Shown piece by piece: positions 17,011 through 25,004 of a DNA stretch of 64,000 bases. Below the pieces are notes generated by a model. The model did not search any database. It saw nothing but the letters and a program-made list of their open reading frames with translations, and was not told where the DNA came from. A program made the translations under genes and the position numbers. Source of the stretch: Chakrabartia godavariana (GTDB lineage Bacteria; Pseudomonadota; Alphaproteobacteria; Sphingomonadales; Sphingomonadaceae); assembly GCA_005518185.1 (NCBI GenBank), contig RKSN01000002.1, forward strand, positions 726,452 to 790,451, in the 5' to 3' direction. Position 1 is the first letter of the stretch. Each line of letters begins with the position of its first letter.

Positions 17011-18588
17011 TCAGTAGGTCGGCAGCGTCGTGCAAAGTCCGGTGTTGGTCGTGCCGAAGCTTGCTGCCGCGCTGTTGCACGTCCAGCCTTCGTACCACGT
17101 ATCCGAAGCGTTGCGGACCGCACCGATATAGGCGGTGGTGTCGAAATAGGCGTTCAGCGTCTTCGCATCGAACGCCGTCACGGCCGTTTCATTGGCACCA
17201 TTGACATAGACGTTGGTGAGCGACGCCGTGAAGGCCGAGTTGTTGTTGTTCGCACCCGAACCGAAGATCGTCGAGACCTGGTCCGCCGTCACGCCGTTCG
17301 ACCCGGCAAACGGGGTGGCCGAGCACTGCATGACCACCGAGCGGAAGACCGGCGCACCGGCTTCGTCGATCGCGGCGTCAACCGTGGTCGAGGCCGTCTG
17401 CGGGCGGCTGATGCGCAGGCAGTTGGTGGTGTTCGGCGCAACCACAACGCCGTTGACGGCGGTGTAGTCCGTGCCGCCACGCAGCAGGATCGCCGTCTGG
17501 TTCGACACGTTGTTGCGCATCACGAAAGTGAAGTTCGACAGCTTGGTGTTCTGACGCGGGATGTTGCCGTCAACGGCATTGTCCGAGTCAGCTTCGATCA
17601 TCGAGTCGCCCTGGCCGGTCCGCTGGACGGCGATGACATACTGGAAGTTCGCCTTGAGACCGGTGTCGGTGTCGAGGTTGTCGTCTTCCGCACCCACCGA
17701 GATGAAGCGCTTCATGTTGACGTTGCCGCCGAAGAATTCAGCACCATCGTCCGAGCTGTTGTGCGACTGGATGTTTTCCAGAACCGTGGCCGAACCGACG
17801 CCGCCCGTGGTCAGCGCCTGAAGTTCGCTGTTGCCCGACAGGACGAAGCCCGAATAGCGGATCTGGACATACTTCATCGTGCCGCTGTTGTCGGCAGTGT
17901 TGGCACCACCGTAGAGCGCGGGATCGACAGCGCCTTCAACCTGACGTTCGCAGGCGACGGTGCCCGGCGTGGCGGCAGGTGCCGCGCAATCGGTGATCGG
18001 CGCGCGACCGGAGAGCACGACGCCACCCCACTGGCCGCTCGAATCTTCGGTATTCAGGCCAAGAACGTTGTCACGGCTGGTGAAGATGATCGGACGGGTT
18101 GCCGTGCCGACCGCGTTGATGCGGTTGCCGCGGTTGACGTGCAGCCACGACACGCCCGTGCCACCAAAGATGGTGACGCCCGGTTCGATCGTGAGCGTCA
18201 CGACGTTGTTGGTCGAGGCAGCGCCCTGGTCGGTGCCGACGTCAACGCGGCCACCCAGACGATAGAGCAGGCCGGAGATCTTCGGCAGCGTGATCGAGGT
18301 GTTGATGCGCGACGGCAGGGTGCAGACGCGCCACGTGCCCGTCGGGCCGGTGATCGTGCCCGAGTCGGTCAGACCCTGGGGATCCGGAATGGTCGGGCAG
18401 CCAGCAGCCGGCGTGATGGTCGTTGCCGGCGGCGGGGGCGGCGGCGGGGGCGGAGTCACCGTCGTGTTGTTGATCGTGACATTGCCACCGGTGCCCGGCG
18501 ACGCGATATCGTCAGCGCCGCAAGCAGCCAGCGCGAGCATCGCTGAACCGGCCAACAGATTACGGGCAATCACATTGAAATTGGTCAT
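17011..18588 (-). CDS. Secreted lipoprotein resembling Caulobacter ElpS (phosphate-starvation lipoprotein)
   Basis: Start ATG 18588 (MTNFNVIARNLL) gives 525 residues; longer frames run into the promoter. Residues 1-23 are a lipoprotein signal with lipobox LAAC (Cys23, Gly at +2, so outer membrane expected). A run of nine prolines at about 45-53 links to a large Asn/Thr/Gly-rich body with repeated strand motifs (NVVTLTIEPGVTIFG, SGQWGGVVLSGRAPI, MKYVQIRYSGFVLSGNSELQALTTGGVG), suggestive of a right-handed beta helix. In Caulobacter, ElpS is made on phosphate starvation and released through a T2SS encoded next to it. The neighbourhood here matches (T2SS, TonB receptor). Six in-phase Pho half-sites precede it. 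Orthology is inferred from context and architecture. Confidence 0.78.
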   Translation of the reverse strand: MTNFNVIARNLLAGSAMLALAACGADDIASPGTGGNVTINNTTVTPPPPPPPPPATTITPAAGCPTIPDPQGLTDSGTITGPTGTWRVCTLPSRINTSITLPKISGLLYRLGGRVDVGTDQGAASTNNVVTLTIEPGVTIFGGTGVSWLHVNRGNRINAVGTATRPIIFTSRDNVLGLNTEDSSGQWGGVVLSGRAPITDCAAPAATPGTVACERQVEGAVDPALYGGANTADNSGTMKYVQIRYSGFVLSGNSELQALTTGGVGSATVLENIQSHNSSDDGAEFFGGNVNMKRFISVGAEDDNLDTDTGLKANFQYVIAVQRTGQGDSMIEADSDNAVDGNIPRQNTKLSNFTFVMRNNVSNQTAILLRGGTDYTAVNGVVVAPNTTNCLRISRPQTASTTVDAAIDEAGAPVFRSVVMQCSATPFAGSNGVTADQVSTIFGSGANNNNSAFTASLTNVYVNGANETAVTAFDAKTLNAYFDTTAYIGAVRNASDTWYEGWTCNSAAASFGTTNTGLCTTLPTY

Positions 18589-18675
18589 AAAAAAAGTTCC
18601 GGTACTCCGGCTCCCTGGGTTTCCGAGAAGGGCAGACAGCAGGATTTGTCCCCCGCCTTCCCGTCGCGCCGAAGG

Positions 18676-18752
18676 CTCTAGGCGACCCGCATGACTCAAG
18701 GATGACAGTAATATTTCACTCTTGTGACACCCACTTGTCAGTTGGGTGACAG
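18676..18752 (-). promoter_or_regulatory. Six-unit PhoB-type array and promoter of the ElpS-like lipoprotein gene
   Basis: Read on the minus strand, 7-nt units start every 11 nt: CTGTCAC (18752), CTGACAA (18741), GTGTCAC (18730), GTGAAAT (18719), CTGTCAT (18708) and GAGTCAT (18697). Five of the six are good matches to the PhoB half-site. Nine nt further is CTAGAG (18681-18676), a candidate -10, which puts the transcript start about 80 nt before the ATG. The array begins inside the last codons of gspO. Confidence 0.8.
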
Positions 18753-19640
18753 GCCCAAAAGCCACGGAGTTACCGCGCCGTTTACGCTTTCAGCGAGCAT
18801 CCAGAGCCACGCGCTGAGGGCCAGGCAGGTGCCGAACGGCAGCCGCCGCGTCATAATTCCATGACGGTTCCGATCGCGAATCACCATGAGCGCAGCCACC
18901 GCGATGCCGATCAGGGCAGCCGTCAGCAGGATCACCGGCAGCAACCGCCAGCTAGCCCAGAAACCGATCGCCCCGAGCAGCTTCGGATCGCCCCCGCCGA
19001 GCCCTGTCCGGTGCCGCACGCGCTTATAGGCCGCGGCAATGACATACAGGCTGCCAAAGCCGACCGCCCCGCCGAGCACGGCCTCGGGCCATTGCGCCGC
19101 CCCGGTGGCGAAGGCGTGCCCCAGCCCCGTCAGCGCCAGCGCGGCCGTGAGCGCATTGGGCAGCCAGAAATGCTCCGCGTCCAGAATCGCCAGCAGGAAC
19201 AGCTGCCAGCCCAAAAGCACGAGCCAGAAGGCATCCGGCCCCGGCGCCAGCATCGCCGCCAGCACGGCGAGACCGGCGCTGCCCAGCTCGATCAGCGGAT
19301 AGCGCCACGGGATGGGCGTGTTGCATGTCCGGCAGCGTCCGCGCGCGAGGACGAAGCTGGCGAGCGGCACCAGATCCAAGATCCCGAGCGTACGCCCACA
19401 GGAAGCGCAGTGCGAGCGCGGCGCGAGGATCGATCCGCCCGCAGGCCAGCGATCCGTCACCGTCGCGGCAAAGCTGCCCCAGCACGCGCCCAGCAGCGCA
19501 AGGAAGACAGCGCCGATCGGGCCTGACAGCAGCTGGGCATAGGGGCCAATCTCTGACGGCACGTGATGTGCGCTCCTTCCAAGGCTTCTGTTCGGTGCGG
19601 GCATAACGCATGGCCCCACGTGCGCTGCAAGCGCAATCAT
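18738..19640 (-). CDS. gspO: Prepilin peptidase / N-methyltransferase of the type II secretion system
   Basis: Start chosen at ATG 19640 because AAGG precedes it by 6 nt; a longer frame to 19721 overlaps a promoter array and ATG 19604 is an alternative. The 300-residue membrane protein has the N-terminal methyltransferase part with two CxxC pairs (CASC, CRTC), then the peptidase with catalytic Asp in ILDAEHFWLPN and in GGGDPKLLG (GxGD type). It cleaves and N-methylates the GspG-K pseudopilins. It is detached from the gspC-N operon by the lipoprotein/receptor genes but is oriented the same way. It diverges from the second TonB receptor gene. Confidence 0.92.
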   Translation of the reverse strand: MIALAAHVGPCVMPAPNRSLGRSAHHVPSEIGPYAQLLSGPIGAVFLALLGACWGSFAATVTDRWPAGGSILAPRSHCASCGRTLGILDLVPLASFVLARGRCRTCNTPIPWRYPLIELGSAGLAVLAAMLAPGPDAFWLVLLGWQLFLLAILDAEHFWLPNALTAALALTGLGHAFATGAAQWPEAVLGGAVGFGSLYVIAAAYKRVRHRTGLGGGDPKLLGAIGFWASWRLLPVILLTAALIGIAVAALMVIRDRNRHGIMTRRLPFGTCLALSAWLWMLAESVNGAVTPWLLGLSPN

Positions 19641-19659
19641 GCCCCGCCTTAGGACGCCA

Positions 19660-19736
19660 CTGTCATCGCTCCGCCTCAAAACTGACGGCGTTCTGACACC
19701 AAACCCGAACCACTTTGTCACAAATTATCACTAGTT
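19660..19736 (+). promoter_or_regulatory. PhoB-type array and promoter of the second TonB receptor / phosphodiesterase operon
   Basis: In-phase 7-nt units occur at 19660 (CTGTCAT), 19682 (CTGACGG), 19693 (CTGACAC) and 19715 (TTGTCAC); the intervening slots at 19671 and 19704 are poor. Nine nt after the last unit is CTAGTT (19731-19736), a candidate -10. CTGACAC/CTGACGG read partly like half-sites on the other strand too, so the array may also affect the divergent gspO. Confidence 0.75.
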
Positions 19737-19770
19737 TTTGCGCCGCAACAAAAAACGCAAAGGGAAACAC

Positions 19771-22044
19771 ATGCGCAAAATTACAAGCCTCCTCCTGTCC
19801 ACTGTCGCGGTTCTGGCCACACCGGCCCTTGCCCAGACGACAGCGCCGGACGGCGACGAGGTGACGTCGGGCGAAGAAATTGTCGTGTTCGGTCGTGGCG
19901 AAACCCGCCAGGTGCAGGAAATCGGCAATGCCGACCTGACCATCCTTGCGCCAGGCACCAGCCCGCTGAAGGCGATCGAGAAGCTGCCGAGCGTCAACTT
20001 CCAGTCGGCCGACCCGTTCGGCAACTATGAATGGTCGACGCGCGTCACGATCCGCGGCTTCAACCAGAACCAGCTGGGCTTCAACCTGGACGGCATTCCG
20101 CTCGGCGACATGACCTATGGCAACAATAACGGCCTGCACATCAGCCGTGCGATTGCCCCTGAAAACATTGCCATCACCCGCGTGGCGCAGGGCTCCGGCT
20201 CGATCGGCGCGCAGTCGACGAACAATCTGGGCGGCACGCTCGAATTCTTCTCGCTTGATCCCAAGGACGGTTTCGGCGCGGACGGCAGCCTGACCTACGG
20301 CACCGAAAACACGATGCGTGCCTTTGGCCGCGTCACCTTCGGCGAAGCCGATCAGGCACGTGGCTTCATCTCGGGCCTCTATCAGACAGCCGACAAGTGG
20401 AAGGGCGACGGCAAGCAGGGCGGCTGGATGGTCAACGCCAAGGGCATCCTGCCCGTGGGCAATGCCGAAATCGACGCCTATTTCAGCCATTCGGACCGCG
20501 CAGAGCAGGACTATCAGGATCTCTCGCTCGAGATGATCAACCGTCTGGGCTATGACTGGGACAATTTCGGTCCGTCCAACTATGCGCTCGCGGTCCGCGT
20601 CGCCGACATCGCTGCCAATCGTGGCGACACGGGCACGACCCCGCTCAACCCGGCTGCCGGCACCGTCTATCCGGCGCCGATCGCAACCGTCGACGATGCC
20701 TATTATGACGCGTCGGGCCTGCGCAAGGACACGATTGGCGCCCTCGGCCTCACCGCGCCGTTCAGCGACAATGTGACCTTCAAAATCAAGGGCTATTATC
20801 ACAAGAATGACGGTCAGGGCACATGGGGTACGCCTTATGTGAACAGCCCGACGGGCGTGCCCATGTCGGTCCGCACGACGGAATATGACCTGAAGCGCAC
20901 GGGCGTGTTCACCAGCCTCAATATCGATCTGGGGATGAACGACATCACCGTGGGCGGCTGGTACGAAAACAACGATTTCAACCAGGCGCGCCGCTTCTAC
21001 GCCTATACGAGCCGCACCGATCCGGGTCGCGATCACCGCAAGTTCATGACCAACCCGTTCTTCACGCAGTGGGAATTCGACTTCAACACGAAGACGATCC
21101 AATATTATGTGCAGGACCGGATCACGCTGGGCGATGCCACGGTGAACATCGGCTGGAAGGGCTTCAAGGTCGACAATGAAGCTGATCCGGTCATCGCGGG
21201 CGGCCGCGCTGCGGGCAAGATCCAGTCGCGCGACTGGTTCCAGCCGCATGCGGGCGTTGCGTACAAGATCGATCAGAACTGGGAAGCTTTTGCCGGCTTC
21301 ACGCAGGCCACGCGCGCCTTCACCTCGTCCACGACCTCGGGTCCGTTCTCGACCACGCAGGCGGGCTTCAATGCGATCAAGGACACGCTGAAGCCGGAAG
21401 AGTCGGACACCTATGAAGCCGGTGCGCGTTACAGCACGAACATGTTCAACGGCTCCATCGGCGTCTATTACGTCAACTTCCGCAACCGCCTGCTCGGCAT
21501 TTCGACGGGTGCCGGCATCGTCGGCAATCCGGCCGTTCTGCAGAACGTCGGCAACGTCCGCGCGGTCGGTTTCGAAGCGGCGGGTGACCTGCGCCTCGGC
21601 GGTGGCCTCTCGCTGTTCGCGTCGTACAGCTACAACGACACGACCTACCGGGATGACGTCGTGAACGCAGTCGGTGCTGTCCTTGCCGCCACCAAGGGCA
21701 AGACCGTCGTCGACACGCCGAAGCACCTGCTGCGGGGTGAAGTCGCCTATGACAGCGACACGATCTTCGGAAAGGTCGGCGTCAACTACATGAGCAAGCG
21801 CTACTTCACCTACCTCAACGACCAGTCGGTCTCGAGCCGTGCGCTTGTGGATGCCACGCTTGGCTATCGTCTGGACATCGGGCAGCGCACGCCGCTCGAA
21901 ATCCAGCTCAATGCCACCAACCTGTTCGACAAGGCCTATGTCTCGACGATCGGGTCGAACGGCTTTGGCAACCGTGGTGACAACCAGACGCTGCTCGCCG
22001 GTGCGCCGCGTCAGTTCTTCGTCACGCTGAAGGCCGGCTTCTGA
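19771..22044 (+). CDS. TonB-dependent outer-membrane receptor, co-transcribed with a nucleotide pyrophosphatase
   Basis: Start ATG 19771 (MRKITSLLLSTVAVLATPALA) after AAAGGG gives 757 residues with a clean signal peptide (1-21). The plug begins near residue 35 (EIVVFGRGETRQVQ, then STRVTIRGFNQNQLGFNLDGIPLGDMTYGNNNG). A 22-strand type barrel ends with GAPRQFFVTLKAGF, a typical terminal strand. The stop overlaps the start of the phosphodiesterase gene by one base (TGATG), so the two are made together. Inference: it imports a product of that enzyme or a phosphorylated compound under phosphate starvation. No substrate motif is visible. Confidence 0.9.
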   Translation: MRKITSLLLSTVAVLATPALAQTTAPDGDEVTSGEEIVVFGRGETRQVQEIGNADLTILAPGTSPLKAIEKLPSVNFQSADPFGNYEWSTRVTIRGFNQNQLGFNLDGIPLGDMTYGNNNGLHISRAIAPENIAITRVAQGSGSIGAQSTNNLGGTLEFFSLDPKDGFGADGSLTYGTENTMRAFGRVTFGEADQARGFISGLYQTADKWKGDGKQGGWMVNAKGILPVGNAEIDAYFSHSDRAEQDYQDLSLEMINRLGYDWDNFGPSNYALAVRVADIAANRGDTGTTPLNPAAGTVYPAPIATVDDAYYDASGLRKDTIGALGLTAPFSDNVTFKIKGYYHKNDGQGTWGTPYVNSPTGVPMSVRTTEYDLKRTGVFTSLNIDLGMNDITVGGWYENNDFNQARRFYAYTSRTDPGRDHRKFMTNPFFTQWEFDFNTKTIQYYVQDRITLGDATVNIGWKGFKVDNEADPVIAGGRAAGKIQSRDWFQPHAGVAYKIDQNWEAFAGFTQATRAFTSSTTSGPFSTTQAGFNAIKDTLKPEESDTYEAGARYSTNMFNGSIGVYYVNFRNRLLGISTGAGIVGNPAVLQNVGNVRAVGFEAAGDLRLGGGLSLFASYSYNDTTYRDDVVNAVGAVLAATKGKTVVDTPKHLLRGEVAYDSDTIFGKVGVNYMSKRYFTYLNDQSVSSRALVDATLGYRLDIGQRTPLEIQLNATNLFDKAYVSTIGSNGFGNRGDNQTLLAGAPRQFFVTLKAGF

Positions 22045-23372
22045 TGAAGCACGCGCTTCTGGCCGGCGTCGCCCTCCTTTGGGGGGCGGCGCCGGTCGCA
22101 GCCGAACCGGTTCTGATGATCTCGATCGACGGGCTGCGCCCGGCGGACGTGATCGAGGCGCAGGCGCGGGGGCTCACCCTCCCGAACCTGCGTCGGTTCG
22201 TCACGGGGGGCAGCTATGCCTCGGGCGTCGTCGGCAATCTGCCCACGGTGACCTACCCCAGCCATGTCACGCTGCTCACCGGTGTGGCGCCTGCGCGGCA
22301 CGGCGTGGTCAACAACACGACCTTTGACCCGATGCAGATCAACCAGACCGGCTGGTACTGGTATGCCAGCGACATCACCGCGCCGACGCTGTGGGATGCC
22401 GCCGCCAAGGCCGGGCTCACCACCGCCAACGTCCACTGGCCGGTCAGCGTGGATGCGAAGTCTGTCCGCTGGAACCTGCCGCAAATCTGGCGGACGGGGC
22501 ATGCCGATGACGCCAAGCTGGTCAAGGCCCTCGCCACGCCGGGGCTGGTCGATGAGCTGGAAAACCATCACGGGCCCTATGCCGCCGGGATTGACGAAAG
22601 CCTCGACGGCGACATCAATCGCGCAGGCTTTGCGGTCAAGCTGCTCGCCTCCAGGAAGCCCGACTTCACGACGGTCTATCTGACCGCGCTGGACCATGAA
22701 CAGCATCTCTATGGCCCGGGCAGCAAGGAAGCCCATGCCGTGCTGACGCGGCTCGACGCCCTTGTCGGCGATCTGGTCGCAGCCGGTCAGGCCGCCCGCC
22801 CCGACATGGTCATCGCGGTTGTCAGCGATCACGGCTTTGCCGCGACCGACACCGAGATCAATCTGTTCCGTCCCTTCATCGATGCCGGCCTGATCAAGGT
22901 TGATGCCGACGGCAAGGTGACGTCGTGGGAAGCCATGCCCTGGCCATCGAGCGGATCGGCCGCCATCGTGCTCGCCCGTCCGGATGACAAGGCGCTGGAG
23001 CAGAAAGTGCGCGCGCTGCTCGATGGTCTCAAGGCCAATCCGGACGCCCGCATCGGCGCAATCGCAGACAAGGCGGACATCACCCGGATGGAAGGCAATC
23101 CGGCCGCGAGCTTTTACGTGAACTTTGCCGCAGGCGCGCTTGCCGGTGGGTATAAAGGACCGTCCGCCCCGCTTGCCGCCCCGTCCAAATATAAGGGGAC
23201 GCACGGCTATTTCCCCGCGGCGCCCGAAATGCGGTCCACCTTCATGATGATGGGCAAGGGCGTGCCCGCCGGCCGCAACCTTGGCGAAATCGACATGCGT
23301 CAGATCGCCCCGACGCTGGCCACCATCCTGAAGGTCAGCCTGCCCTCGGCAGAACGCCCGCCCGTCCGCTGA
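22044..23372 (+). CDS. Exported nucleotide pyrophosphatase/phosphodiesterase (NPP, alkaline phosphatase superfamily)
   Basis: A 442-residue protein with a signal peptide (1-20, WGAAPVAA). The NPP core is complete: metal-binding Asp in MISIDGLRP, nucleophile Thr in NLPTVTYPSHVTLLTG, further ligands in LTALDHEQH, VSDHG and KGTHGY near the C-terminus. Members hydrolyse phosphodiester or pyrophosphate bonds of nucleotides and similar compounds outside the cytoplasm. Translation is coupled to the upstream TonB receptor. With the Pho-type array in front of the operon, a phosphate-scavenging role is likely. Exact substrate cannot be read from sequence. Confidence 0.92.
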   Translation: MKHALLAGVALLWGAAPVAAEPVLMISIDGLRPADVIEAQARGLTLPNLRRFVTGGSYASGVVGNLPTVTYPSHVTLLTGVAPARHGVVNNTTFDPMQINQTGWYWYASDITAPTLWDAAAKAGLTTANVHWPVSVDAKSVRWNLPQIWRTGHADDAKLVKALATPGLVDELENHHGPYAAGIDESLDGDINRAGFAVKLLASRKPDFTTVYLTALDHEQHLYGPGSKEAHAVLTRLDALVGDLVAAGQAARPDMVIAVVSDHGFAATDTEINLFRPFIDAGLIKVDADGKVTSWEAMPWPSSGSAAIVLARPDDKALEQKVRALLDGLKANPDARIGAIADKADITRMEGNPAASFYVNFAAGALAGGYKGPSAPLAAPSKYKGTHGYFPAAPEMRSTFMMMGKGVPAGRNLGEIDMRQIAPTLATILKVSLPSAERPPVR

Positions 23373-23387
23373 GGCCCCGCCTTCAAA

Positions 23388-23431
23388 CCGTAACAGCCCC
23401 GCCACAGGCCTGAAATGGCGTGCTGTTACGG
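23388..23431 (+). promoter_or_regulatory. Pho-type promoter of the olsB-like gene
   Basis: Units at 11-nt steps: CCGTAAC (23388), CCGCCAC (23399), CTGAAAT (23410), then 9 nt and TTACGG (23426-23431). The individual matches are weak, but the same order, with AGCC and GGCG spacers and the same TTACGGCA end, precedes plcP at 27702-27747. A perfect 9-bp inverted repeat (CCGTAACAG / CTGTTACGG) spans the same segment. Confidence 0.55.
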
Positions 23432-23462
23432 CAAGGCCGGACAAAAGCCATTGGGGGGCCAC

Positions 23463-24251
23463 ATGCAGGTCGACGTTCTGAACCCGGCACAGCCGCGCGA
23501 CTTGCGCGTCCGCATGGCAGACGGCGCGGACGATCTGAAAGCCGCCCAGCATCTGCGCTGGCAGGTGTTCTGCCAGGAACTCGGCGCGACAGTGCCGTCT
23601 GCCGAGGGTGAGCTGGATGTCGACCCCTTTGACACGGCGTGCGACCATTTGCTGGTCGAGGACATGACGAGCGGCACCGCCGTCACGGTCGGCACCTATC
23701 GCCTGCTGCGCCACGGCGTCGCCCGTGAGATTGGCGGGTTCTACAGCGCGGGCGAATTCGATCTCGACCCGCTGCTGGGCGCGCCGCAGGCCGGTGCAGG
23801 CGAGCTGCTCGAACTCGGCCGTTCCTGCGTCCTGCCAGCCTATCGCAATTCCGGGACGATCCAGCTGCTCTGGCGCGGGATTGCGAGCTACCTGAAGCGG
23901 CACAGCATTTCCGCCATGTTCGGCTGCGCGAGCTTTGCGGGCACCGATCCCGACGCCCATGCCGAGGCGCTCAGCTATCTCCACTACAACCATCTGGCCC
24001 CGCGCGAGGCGCGCGTGTCAGCCCTGCCGGAGCAGTTTGTCGAATTGGCCCGCCTTCCCCTTGGCAGCTTCAACCCACAGGTCGCCGCCCGCCTTTTGCC
24101 GCCCCTGATCAAGGGCTATCTGCGCCTGGGCGCGACAGTCGGGAATGGCGCCGTGGTCGATCATGCGTTCAATACCACCGACGTCTTCGTGATGCTGCCG
24201 GTGGATGCAATTTCGAGCCGTTACCTCGAACGGCTCGGCAAGGCGGCGTAA
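23463..24251 (+). CDS. olsB: OlsB-like N-acyltransferase (lyso-ornithine lipid synthesis)
   Basis: Start ATG 23463 (MQVDVLNP) follows GGGGGG; a frame opening at 23415 would begin inside the promoter. The 262-residue protein fits the OlsB/PlsC-unrelated GNAT-like family: RVRMADGADDLKAAQHLRWQVFCQELGA near the N-terminus, DPFDTACDHLLV, then ELGRSCVLPAYRN and LHYNHL motifs. OlsB transfers a 3-hydroxyacyl chain from acyl carrier protein to the amino group of ornithine, first step of ornithine lipid synthesis, known to be induced by phosphate limitation. The 3' end overlaps the convergent acyltransferase gene by 31 nt. The amino acid acceptor could differ in this organism. Confidence 0.85.
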   Translation: MQVDVLNPAQPRDLRVRMADGADDLKAAQHLRWQVFCQELGATVPSAEGELDVDPFDTACDHLLVEDMTSGTAVTVGTYRLLRHGVAREIGGFYSAGEFDLDPLLGAPQAGAGELLELGRSCVLPAYRNSGTIQLLWRGIASYLKRHSISAMFGCASFAGTDPDAHAEALSYLHYNHLAPREARVSALPEQFVELARLPLGSFNPQVAARLLPPLIKGYLRLGATVGNGAVVDHAFNTTDVFVMLPVDAISSRYLERLGKAA

Positions 24252-24997
24252 GCGTCCGCCATCTGGTCGCGCAGATCGACTGCCATCTGTTTGCGCGCAT
24301 AGGGCGCGACAGGCGGCAGAAATTCCAGATGGGCGCGCACTGGCGCCCGCATCACGCGCCGCAGACCATCGAGCAGCGTGTCGTCATCAATCCACGCCAC
24401 ATCGCGCTGCTGCGCTTCTGACAGGGCATCGCCGTCAGGCGTCAGATAGCGGAGGACGACAGGCTGCACCGCCCCTGCGGCATCGGCCGCCTGAAGCAGG
24501 GACGAACGAAAGGGCAAAATGTCCGACCCGACCGAGGTCGTGCCTTCGGGAAACACGATCACCGACTGGCCGGCCGTCAGGCGCGTGCGGATCGCGTCCA
24601 CCTGCGTGGCGGATGTGCCGCGCCGCGTGCGGTCGACAAGGATGACGCCGTAACGCTGCATCATCCGGCCGAGCACGGGCCAGTTTCCGGCATCCGCCCG
24701 CGCGACAAAGGCGGCATCCAGCACGCTGGCGAGCACCGGAATATCCGCCCAGCTGATATGGTTGCACACATAGAGCGTGCCGGGCCGAAGATGATGCGCG
24801 CCCGCATGCGTGACGCCGATGCCCAGGCTGCGCAGCAGCCGACGGAAGAAACGAACCTCGATCCAGCGGGCGAGAGCGCGTGGCCGGGGCAGCGCATACC
24901 AGAAAGGGACACGCACAAACGCACCCACCAGCCCGGCAATCTGCCCCGTCTGCTGAACCAGACCACGTGCGGCCAGAGGAATGTTCGCCACCCCCAT
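24221..24997 (-). CDS. OlsA-like lysophospholipid/lyso-ornithine-lipid acyltransferase (PlsC family)
   Basis: A PlsC-family acyltransferase of 258 residues if started at ATG 24997 (MGVANIPL), 8 nt after the ATP-grasp stop; ATG 25039 is a longer alternative overlapping that gene by 35 nt. The catalytic HX4D motif is in CNHISWADIPV, and the FPEGTTS block is the second family motif. An N-terminal hydrophobic helix suits membrane association. OlsA esterifies the hydroxyl of lyso-ornithine lipid; general PlsC enzymes act on lysophosphatidate. Proximity to olsB favours the former (inference). It is co-transcribed with the ATP-grasp gene from a Pho-type promoter. Confidence 0.8.
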   Translation of the reverse strand: MGVANIPLAARGLVQQTGQIAGLVGAFVRVPFWYALPRPRALARWIEVRFFRRLLRSLGIGVTHAGAHHLRPGTLYVCNHISWADIPVLASVLDAAFVARADAGNWPVLGRMMQRYGVILVDRTRRGTSATQVDAIRTRLTAGQSVIVFPEGTTSVGSDILPFRSSLLQAADAAGAVQPVVLRYLTPDGDALSEAQQRDVAWIDDDTLLDGLRRVMRAPVRAHLEFLPPVAPYARKQMAVDLRDQMADAYAALPSRSR

Positions 24998-25004
24998 TGC
25001 GGCG

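Noticed and set aside
19663-21726. 687-codon minus-strand frame over the second TonB receptor
   Set aside because: The plus strand encodes a complete receptor with signal peptide and barrel; the opposite frame is a codon-bias shadow.
22011-23993. 660-codon minus-strand frame over the phosphodiesterase and olsB
   Set aside because: Shadow of two well-supported genes; it spans their boundary without any domain.
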